Assembly: GCA_026874595.1 (NCBI GenBank)
Contig: CM049320.1
Location: 11,185,964 to 11,249,963 of the forward strand
DNA: 64,000 nt
From: Sipunculus nudus
Taxonomy: Eukaryota > Annelida > Sipuncula > Golfingiida > Sipunculidae
Reading direction: 5' to 3'
Shown: positions 55,998 to 64,000 of the stretch, in pieces
Layout: every line of letters starts with the position of its first letter
How positions within the stretch are numbered: the first letter of the stretch is position 1
Position numbers and translations under genes: made by a program
The notes under the pieces: generated by a model
Databases searched by the model: none
What the model saw: only the letters and a program-made list of their open reading frames with translations
Told to the model about the DNA's origin: nothing

Positions 55998-57965
55998 AAA
56001 TATGCTATAGCGATCACCCTTTGTCCGACGTCCGTCCGTCTAGCCGTACGGCCGTCCGTAAATAGGGCACAAATCGTAAACACTGGACTTGGAATCTTCT
56101 TGCTTGACATCCAGGGAGGTTTCTTTTACCCGTATTCTCCGAGCTATGGGTCTCCGAAATACCCCCCCCCCCCCGGAATAATCGAAAATTTGATACAAAA
56201 GCTTCAGTATCTGAATAACTATTGCCTTGATCACCATGATTCTTTGCATGACTATTGATAATGGAGTGTTCCGCCAGTTTGTATAAACTGGCGGCGCCAC
56301 CTGAATGTTTCTAATTTTTACGATTTTATTCTCTATTTTTGATACCTTCAAAAAAGCTGTCATCTGTTAACAGGGCACAAATCATAACCTCTGGACCTGG
56401 AATCATCTAACTTGACATCCAGGGAGGTCCATAAAAAATCTCCTTGGAAACTTGAAATTAGGTTTTTGTTACCCATAACATGTGAGCTATGGGGCTCCAA
56501 AGTACCCCCCCCCCCTCCCCAGAATAATGGAAAATTTGATACAAAAGCTCAAGTATCTGAACAACTATTGCGTTGATCACCATGATTCTTTGCATGGATA
56601 TTGATCATGGAATGGTTCATCAGTTTCTGCAGTCTGGTGGCGTCACCTGTTTTTTTTTTTTTTTTATTTTTACGAATATTTTTCTCTAAAGATGCAGTTA
56701 TCTATTAACAGGGCACAAATCGTAACCGCTTGACCTGGAATCTTCTAACTTGACATCCAGGGATGTCCATAAAAATCTCCTTGGAAACCTGAAATTAGGT
56801 CTCTGTTACCCATATCCTACGAGCTATGGGTCTTGTAAATACCCCTCAGAATAATTAAAATTTGATACAAAAACCAACGTATCTGAATAACTAATGCATG
56901 GATAACCATGATTCTTTGCATGGGTATTGATTATGGAGTGTTCCATCAAACTGGTGGCGCCATCTGTATTTTTCTACTTTTATGATTTTTTTTCTCTTTT
57001 TTTTTTGATACCTTCAAAGAAGCTATCATCTGTTAACAGGGCACAAATCCTAGCTGCTTGACCTGGAATCTTCTAACTTGACATCAAAGGAGGTCCATGA
57101 AAAGTCTCTGTGGAAATCTGAAATACGGTCTCTGTTACCCATATCCTCCTCGCTAAATAACCCCCAAGAATAATTAAAAATGTGATACAAAACTCTGCGT
57201 TAGTTTCAAGATAACTCCTCTGAGACCCTTGGACTGAGCTTTCCGAAACCTAGCATAGATTTTCCTTCACCTATGTTGTTGTGCCTAACAAAGACAGATG
57301 GTACCACCGCAATCTTTTCTGTGCAGTTTGAATCTGGGTGTCTTTTAGATAACAGCCAATATCTCAGGCGTGGCTCAATGTATTGTGCTCAAAATTTGCA
57401 TGTCTATAGATCTTGGATCTCTCTATCTCCTTATTGCGACTGGTGGCGTCACCTACAATACTTTTTGCGTAGTGCAATCATTTTCCTGTGGCATCCATCC
57501 GTACATCTAATTTGGGTGAAAATTGCTCATATCTCAGGAGTGGATCGAGGTATTGGTCTTAAATTTGGCATGTCCATCCATCTTGGAAAATTTTCTCATA
57601 AACCAGACAAGTGGCACCACGTACCTTTCTGTTTCTGTAGAATAAATTAATTTTCTTTTCTTAGGAATTGTGTGCCGTATTGGCCTGAAATTGTGCATGT
57701 CCATTGATGTTGGCCTGCTCCATCTTGTACTCAAGATTAGTGGCGTCCATACGTACATGTGCTTTTGGGGAAAATTGCTCATGTCTCAAGAATGGTTCAA
57801 GATATTGGTCTGAAATTAGGCATATCAACCCGTCTTGGAGAGTTTTCTCTTAAACCAGACACTTTTAAATAATAAAATTCATGATTTTTTGGCACTCTGG
57901 CAGTCATCTTTCTCATTGTTCAACTTCCTCGAATTCAGCTGAGCGTCATGGCCCATGGGCCACTG
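55998..57965 (-). mobile_element. Apparently whole 337-family / pearl-like element, minus strand
   Basis: CTATAGCGATCACCC (56006) and GTCCGTCCGTCTAGCCG microsatellite words are followed by units anchored on AGGGCACAAATC at 56063, 56371, 56709 and 57037 (spacing 308, 338, 328). These contain GGCGCCACCTG-type words matching the 1-1716 array in reverse. From 57280 a second sub-repeat recurs (ATATCTCAGGMGTGG..., CTTAAATTTGGCATGTCC). The far end, AATTCAGCTGAGCGTCATGG then CCCATGGGCCACTGG, is the same 5' word as in 50781-52455. C13 and C11 runs lie at 56162 and 56505. Frames of up to 125 residues here are repeat translations. Confidence 0.7.
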
Positions 57966-57966
57966 G

Positions 57967-58236
57967 TTAATCTTGCGATAAGGAGATGGTGAGTGTGCTT
58001 CCTAAAATCGAGGGTGGTTTCCAATGTGTCGCAAATACAACAACAAATTCAGGCATAACATTCCGTTTGTTTGTCAACAGTTGTAATGGAATGTCACCTT
58101 TGGTTTCTAAAGCGAATATTTTAGTAGGGATTGGGAAATCTGTAGTGGAATCCATGATCACAGCCAATCGGAATTCGCAAAAATAATGTGGTTGTCCACT
58201 TTGTTCTGTTTGCTTATTACTGAACCAAATTTTAAA
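57967..58236 (-). pseudogene. Coding-like minus-strand segment cut by a repeat boundary
   Basis: Open from 58236 to a TAA at 57967, 89 codons with ordinary-looking codon use. Readable stretches include HYFCEFRLAVIMDSTTDFPI, ALETKGDIPLQLLTNKR and MPEFVVVFATHWKPPSILGS. The P-E-F followed by alternating hydrophobics, a short polar turn and G-S-T-L resembles the strand-turn-strand of thrombospondin-N/laminin-G-type domains. That is a weak impression only. Possible acceptors are TTTGGTTCAG and AAGCAAACAG upstream on the minus strand; no donor is visible. The frame runs into the 5' end word of the adjacent element, so the segment may be an interrupted exon or a fragment. Confidence 0.3.
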
Positions 58237-58542
58237 TTATATGTCTGTAGTTTAGAAAAAAAAATCAACGACATCTTTTTTTCTATATAATACATGTATT
58301 GAATAATATAGGAATAGTAGAGTTAATTTTTAACCAAATTATATAAGCATACGGAATAAGTTTAAAATTTGAAGTGAAAAATTCTGTGTGTGGGATTGAG
58401 AACCAGAACGTCAAAGATGTAATCCTATTCCGCAAACCCGCAACATCAAATTGTGCAATTTTCACTAAGAGCATGGGATTAAATATTATCCTCTGAAAGC
58501 TGACATCTCAGAAGATCCCACTAGAAGAAGTCCGACACAAAA

Positions 58543-58802
58543 GGTGCTTTAAAGAACCCTACGCATGGGGTTTTACCAAGAACCTTTCACGGTTCATCGT
58601 GAAGAACCTTAAAGGGTTCCTCTCAGAACCTTTAGGAGGTTCTTGATGGAACCTTTACAGATTCAATAAAAGAACCATAGAGAGGATCGACAAGGACCCC
58701 GTCTTAAAGGTTCCAGCCGGAACCGTAAAAGGTTCCCCACTCAGTGCAATCTGAAATTTTTTTTGCGCTCTAACTGGAACCCTTTTTTTCTTAAAGTGCA
58801 TC
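58543..58802. mobile_element. GGTTCTT/AGAACC-rich MITE
   Basis: Starts GGTGCTTTAAAGAACCCT and ends AACCCTTTTTTTCTTAAAGT then GCATC; the ends are imperfect inverted repeats (TGCTTTAAAGAA versus TGCACTTTAAGAA). In between AGAACC, GGTTCTT and GGAACC words recur in both orientations, giving several small hairpins. A related fragment is at 61763. Confidence 0.55.
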
Positions 58803-58859
58803 AGGTTCAAGGATTTGTGTAAAAGTTTAGCAGACGGCTCCAAGCCGAATCAGGTAAAA

Positions 58860-59495
58860 CAAACAGACTCAAAATTATTCTAGAATGAATCTTTTATTGA
58901 ACTGATAAATTTAATCCCATATCAAGCATTTTATTGCTTCTCTTTCCACATAATTCTGACATATTTTATCTGGGTAAAATGCCCACAAAAGCCAAGGCAA
59001 TCGACAGATTCAAAATCACAACTCCCAATTAAACAGTTTTTTTATATTGTCGTGGCAACCATGTTTTGAATATCCCACGGTAAGTTTCTTGAATCCTTTT
59101 AAGTACCGGGGAACAGGCAAATCCGTTCTGTCCTTTGTTTCTGGTCAGTTTCCGTGGTCTTGTTGAAAAGTGAAGAAATGTCAAACATTTCTTTGGTTGT
59201 AAGTGTAATATATGGATTTTATTATGAAATATTATGAAATGACTTACATATGCACATTGATGTATACAGACTCCTTTACAATTTAGTGAAAGCTTCATAA
59301 ATTTAATATTAATATAAAGCATTGATCAGGTTGAGTTCCCCAAGACGAAAATCAAAATAAAAATGCTGCAAACGTATCAAAGCAAGGCAACCTTTATTTA
59401 AATACGAATTATGGGCGGAAGAAGGCAAAATGCAACAAAAACATGGACATGAACGCCTTATTTGCAACACAGGTGCGTCAAATATTACTCACATC
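58860..59495. other. Non-coding stretch
   Basis: AT-rich, with a minus-strand ATGTAAGTCATTTC donor word near 59244 that has no exon support. No repeat recognised. Confidence 0.35.
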
Positions 59496-59498
59496 CCA

Positions 59499-59512
59499 CC
59501 CCCCCCCCCCCC
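59499..59512. repeat. C14 homopolymer with CA/TG tract
   Basis: Fourteen C followed by GCACACACGCATGTGTGTGG. Confidence 0.9.
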
Positions 59513-59639
59513 GCACACACGCATGTGTGTGGGTGTGTTTGTTACTCAAGATCAGTGATATTGAAGTTTCGAGAGCTAGCTTATTTTTAATAAATTTTGA
59601 TAAACTTGACAATAAGGTAAGCTAGAATTGCTTTCTGCT

Positions 59640-59957
59640 GAACGCGCATCCCCCTCCGCCCTCGCCTGACAGTTTGTTTGATTTTTATAGCGCCACAACA
59701 CACCGCCTGACTTGGTAAGCTATTGTAGGTAAACGGTTCCATTTCTGGGGGTGTGCCGCGTGTCCAGAGGCCAGCGGCGACTGCCGAATGATGTGAGATA
59801 TTGAACGGGCGGGACAGAGAAAAACACGGAAACTGCGGGGGCTGTTCGGAGCATGATGACAGCAGTGTAGCAAGCCTCTTGAGACAGGCGAGCGGACCGG
59901 CGCTGGTACGATCACAGTTTATAGCTGCTGCTACTTTGAAAACCTACGGCGCTGAAG
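59640..59957 (+). promoter_or_regulatory. CpG-rich candidate promoter and non-coding first exon with consensus donor
   Basis: CpG words are dense for about 320 bp (for example GAGCGGACCGGCGCTGG, GAACGGGCGGGAC) in otherwise CpG-poor DNA. The block ends CGGCGCTGAAG|GTAGGTAG, a good 5' splice site (donor at 59958). Plus-strand ATGs (59789, 59851, 59854) are closed by stops within a few codons, so the exon would be 5' UTR. No TATA box is evident, as is usual for CpG-rich promoters. A second donor-like ACTTG|GTAAGC lies at 59714. Direction and gene identity are inference. Confidence 0.35.
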
Positions 59958-59999
59958 GTAGGTAGAACAATTTCAGTTTGAGAAAGGGCATCTTTTAAC

Positions 60000-61755
60000 G
60001 TCTTCTGTTTTTTTCTTCCTCTGATGCTTTGAAATATAATGCAGTTAAACCCAGAAATCAGTTCCCAAAATGTTTAATTTTCTGTACGCACGCAGACCCA
60101 TACGAAAATTACTTATGCTTAATGTTACAAAAAGAGTCGACTGCGTTTGAGAAGGTAATTTTTACTACTCAACGTTTTATGAAAACGTTTAATGTATACT
60201 TTATCCAAGATATTAGTTAATGTTTTCTTGTTACAAGGTTTAAGGTTATCTCGACAGAAGGATGTCTTTACGCGTTTCCTTTTTTCCTATTTTAACTGCG
60301 CGATTGGTGTGAAGATCACGTGTATAATATTATTATTAACGAACTAATTTATTGCTACATATATATTGGTTATGAAAACTTATTAATAAATGTATGATGG
60401 GACACAATATTAATTGGGATTTGTATGAATATGTGTGTTATACTGATTTCTGAGTTATACTGATTTAACTGAGGTTTTGCGAAAATTATTAAATTAGGCA
60501 ACGACTACAATACAAAGAATGGCGCATCGCGACTCAATCGGGTTTGGTTTATATTTTACAGAGCATCACGCAAATGGGTCATACTTTTTACCAGTAAAAA
60601 ATATGTATATATTAATTATTAGGGGAAATTTTGTTGTATGCGATAAATTTACCAGCTAACAAACTTTTTATTCACAGTGTGATTTGTTTCTGAATTGAAC
60701 CATTTCAAAGTTAGATAAACTATGCTTCTCAATGCTTACCGCCCTAAATATAAGCCCTTTGACTTGTTTAAAACTGTATTAACTGTAAATACACTAGGTC
60801 TAGGTTTGTATTGCCTGGCCTTTTCTGATACAATACGTATTGCAATATCAGTGGATTCAAAGGGATGGGGGCTTTTTATACGATTTTAGCTCTTTGTTAA
60901 TCATTTTTTAATCAAAATGTGAACCACTAAGAGTATGCTTAAAGACTCTTTACCATAATCTAATATTTTTCAAAACCAAAAGTGGGCCAAAAAACTAAGG
61001 CGCAAGTTTGCACATTTAACTTGACAATCTTTTTAGTACATTGTAGGCGCAAGCTTGCACATTTAATTTGTCAATCTTTTTACTACATTGTATTTTAAAT
61101 ACCACACCGTTAGGCGGTAACCAATGTTTCTTTTTGTAATTAAATCAGATGGTCGTATACAATTAGAATACATAAGAGGCTTTCATTTTCATTTTTATTT
61201 ATAGTTATTTGCTGATTGAATGCTAATGAAGTTTTGGTATAAATTCAGGGCGGGGTTGCTGTCGGGTGAACGATAGATATAGATATATATGCAGGACGTG
61301 TGTGGACCGAATTTTAACTCCGCCTAGGGGCGGGGGTTCAGGCTTTTGCCGGCGTTGGTTTGTTTGTCTGGTAGCAATGTAATTCACACAGTTATAAAAG
61401 GATTTTGATGAAACTTTCAGGATAGAACCGCAATGATACAAAGAATAATTGAATTAATTTAAGGGGTAACCTGTATATCCATCTGGATCGAGAAAATTTT
61501 CAATGAAAAAAATGTTGAATTTCTATCAATGCCATATGCGGTAATAGGGTGCCTTAGCGGAGGTCTGCGCTATCTCACTGCAAATTTCTAGTTTTATTTG
61601 TATAATTGCTATCTCAGTGCAAATGTCTAGTTTAATTTGTATAATTATGCGGGTCGATTCTGCAAGCTGTCCGGGATGAACTTCGGTCGGACTAGGCGAA
61701 TGAAGCCGAATATTCTGGCTTGCACAGTGCTGTAATGGTTTCATACACCAGAAGC
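60000..61755. other. AT-rich non-coding stretch
   Basis: Two near-identical words GCGCAAG(T/C)TTGCACATTTAA with TTGACAATCTTTTTA lie at 61000-61035 and 61047-61083, a short direct duplication. TGCAAATTTCTAGTTTTATT and TGCAAATGTCTAGTTTAATT at 61578 and 61618 form another. No exon supported. Confidence 0.5.
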
Positions 61756-61762
61756 TCATGTC

Positions 61763-61820
61763 AGATGGTTCTTAAAAAGAACCTTCATCAGAAGGTTTTA
61801 CTTGGAACCTGTAAAGGCTA
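61763..61820. repeat. Fragment of the GGTTCTT-type MITE
   Basis: GATGGTTCTTAAAAAGAACC, TTCATCAGAAGGTTTTACTT and GGAACCTGTAAAGG repeat the words of 58600-58660. Confidence 0.5.
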
Positions 61821-61829
61821 TGCGCTTGT

Positions 61830-62405
61830 TAAGACCAAAGTACATATAAAAGTACAAAATTTATTGGATTATAGAGAACAGCAAAACTCACATATTTATT
61901 CGATATTTTCCTGGTATTAGGGAAAAAATAATTTCATGAGTCTTAAAATGCCATAGGTTTGAAACCATATTAAGCTTAAAAAACTCTTTCGATTCAATTA
62001 ATCATTAGATTTTATATATAAAACACACTAGCATTTCGATGAAAAGTAATTCTAGATAATTGAGTTATTATAGAATAATTGCAAATTTCCATTACACCTG
62101 GGGTTTTAAAACGTAATCTAACATGACTCCTGTTTTTAAAGATAATCACGCACGGGCAGTTGGTCGATAAATGAATTGTCATTTACATTTCATACACCAT
62201 ACATTAAACAAAGACGCAATACGGTGCACCTTGGAGTTAACAAATATGTTAACCCCTATAATTAAGGCAGGGCGTGCACACTTATAGTCAGGGGATAAAT
62301 GGGAAATTCGACGGAGGACATCCTGTGCAATTAGCGTATGATTTCAAGTCATGACACGCCCCTTAAAAAGAATGACGTCATTAAAGCTAGCCGTTCACCT
62401 GCCTC
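61830..62405. other. AT-rich non-coding stretch
   Basis: Nothing recognised. TTCAAGTCATGACACGCCCC at 62343 is locally GC-richer. Confidence 0.35.
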
Positions 62406-62414
62406 ACTTATTGT

Positions 62415-62546
62415 ATATATAAGATTTCTGGCTTACATTTGTACATATATGTGAAGTATTGTCAATTACTGCTTAAAGAAAGGCTTGTAACATCCCGTGA
62501 CGAATGCAAGAGCTTGTTTATCTACAAGCGTTTAGTAAACAAGCTC
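62415..62546 (+). promoter_or_regulatory. TATA-like word and palindromic pair of forkhead-type sites
   Basis: TATATAAG at 62415-62422. GAGCTTGTTTA (62510-62520) and TAAACAAGCTC (62536-62546) are exact 11-bp inverted repeats with a 15-nt loop. Each arm contains TGTTTA/TAAACA, the forkhead core, and the right arm reads GTAAACAAG. This could be a paired binding site or a small hairpin. A short frame (ATGATGGACATG..., 62678) downstream closes after seven codons. Confidence 0.35.
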
Positions 62547-62840
62547 ACGTGTCAATTTTGACAAACAGGGAGTTCATGTGACCAGATATCATTGACTGCG
62601 CACTGTAGCTGTTGTTGGTTAGAGCATCTTTTCCCATTTCCCTGCGCTTAGTTCGTTTCATTTCCCGCAAGAACTCCATGATGGACATGTTTGATGACTA
62701 AATATGGATTCCTTAACTATTCTGGAAGGAATGTTTTTCATGCTTCAGGCTTATTCACAATTTGATCTCACATTATTGAAAGTTCTGTTTTGTAAAATGC
62801 TGAACAGGAGAAAAAGTTCCATGCTGTAGATTATGCTTAG

Positions 62841-62862
62841 CCCCCCCCCCCCCCCCCCCCCC
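62841..62862. repeat. C22 homopolymer
   Basis: The longest of the C/G runs in the window. Confidence 0.9.
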
Positions 62863-62899
62863 GACAATAAAGGGTCTACTGCGATGTCAGAGTGGAAGA

Positions 62900-64000
62900 C
62901 CATGTCATATTAAAAATCTCGAGGAGCACTGTTAAACCCTTTCTTAATTTTTGTCATCTCTCGTCCTACAGGTACGTTGTTGCTTCAAATAAATGAGATC
63001 AAAGGTTAAAGGTGTGTGCATAGTTTCCGACAAATCGCCGTAAAAACTCAGCATATTGGTAAATTTCACTGCATGATAGTTGATAGTTGACTTCCTTGCT
63101 ATGATCATTTATATATAATCACGTGACCATCGGTTTATGTGATCGTCAACCAAGTCGTGTAAGGCACAGAAAAGGACCGCGTTTAAATAGAAACATTTAC
63201 ATATATAATTTCGTGTCGTATTCGCACCCGTAAACTATCGTAAAGTTTGCCGGCTCTGTGCAGCTGTATTTTGCAGTAAGATGGATGGTGACTGTAGTGT
63301 TGTTTTTCACTAGCGTGTCGAATTGAAGTAGACAGTAGGGTAAAAATAACGTTTATCATCGGTTCAGGCCCAAAAATGATAAAGACGTTGTTATAATACG
63401 AATGAATATAATATTTTATACAAACAATGGAAAATGGACAATAAATATATATATGTGTGTGTGTGTTGGAATTTTTATTTTAACTTTTAAAAAATACTAA
63501 AACTTAGCGCATTAATTACTAGCGATTTAATTCTTTTTCTGGTTTAAAAAGACATTTCAGTATGGGGTTATGTCTTATTAATACTTACATATTAATGTTA
63601 GTAAATTAAAACCTCTGAGTGGTTATTTCCCTTCATAATATTAAGTAAAATCAACGTTTTTGTGTTTTCGCTTGTAAAGGATCCTATATAAGCCTCTGGT
63701 ACTCTTCTAAACGTACGTGTAACAAATATGAAGTAACTTATATTTATTAAAAATATCACTCTTATTAAAAGCTGAAGAGCTCTTAAGAGTTGCAATATCC
63801 TTCCCGTTTTAAGGCTTTAGCACATTAACAATTAACACTTCGTAAGCTAGGCATTATTCCTTCAATTAACAGTGTAGACCCGTAGTAACTAAGGGGATAA
63901 CATATTCTGTCCTTAGCAAGATTTCATGAAATTATAATTGGTGAACATATGAATTGTTATGTAAGCTGCAATCAAAATTAAAAAAAAGAAAATAATAATC
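62900..64000. other. AT-rich non-coding stretch to the window end
   Basis: A (TA)n-(TG)n tract lies at 63445-63468. ATGGATGGTGACTGTAG at 63282 starts a 10-codon frame only. No exon or RNA gene recognised. Confidence 0.4.

Noticed and set aside
57273-57650. 125-residue plus-strand frame
   Set aside because: It covers several copies of the ATATCTCAGG sub-repeat inside the 55998-57965 element.
60029-60220. 63-residue plus frame with GAGAAG|GTAATT inside
   Set aside because: AT-driven composition, no clear acceptor in frame and no family resemblance, although it lies downstream of the CpG-rich block.

Overview
The window looks like intergenic and intronic DNA from an animal nuclear genome, most likely a mollusc and probably a bivalve. 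It is AT-rich. There is no long open reading frame, no operon-like packing, no rRNA and no CRISPR array. It is full of degenerate interspersed repeats, microsatellites, tRNA-derived SINE heads, MITEs and long poly(C)/poly(G) runs. The bivalve suggestion rests mainly on tandem-core repeats that end in a GACA/ACGG microsatellite, the word GTGATCRCTATAG and, in two copies, a clear hairpin. This resembles the 'pearl'/Helentron-like non-autonomous elements known from bivalves. That is family-level inference, not a database result.

Layout, left half. 1-11530 is a hierarchical repeat complex: five 337-bp units (1-1716) ending in a hairpin, then three tandem copies of a 2.8-3.05 kb block (1741-10439), then diverged units with a second terminus near 11530. 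11740-12200 and 23780-24185 carry other dispersed repeats. 15890-17000 is a six-unit 146-bp array and 17085-17330 is a stray 337-family unit. 19711-19932 is a long inverted repeat. 21561-21948 (-) and 40518-41103 (+) are two LTR-like copies. 24630-24901 and 29677-30167 are MITEs with TAA target duplications. 30290-30890 is a degenerate CCGATGTC array.

Right half. 38001-38478 is a palindrome-bounded repeat. 41690-42180 is a 145-bp array. 47335-47716 and 49649-50080 are inverted copies of a hAT-like MITE. 50781-52455 and 55998-57965 are apparently whole minus-strand members of the 337-bp family, and the first has two SINE heads inside it. 58543-58802 is a GGTTCTT-type MITE.

Genes. No gene can be named. 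The best candidate is on the + strand: a TATA box with a non-coding first exon ending CAG|GTAAGT (25707-25896), a start-codon exon in strong context with a GTAAGT donor (31244-31322), and a phase-compatible terminal exon followed by two AATAAA signals (39404-39521). Other possible gene starts are a signal-peptide ORF in a CpG-richer stretch (20557-21045), an ETS-site promoter (23442-23550), a TATA promoter with exon (53203-53465) and a CpG-rich exon with a consensus donor (59640-59957). A coding-like minus-strand segment (57967-58236) ends exactly where a repeat begins. All gene calls are predictions from signals read by eye.
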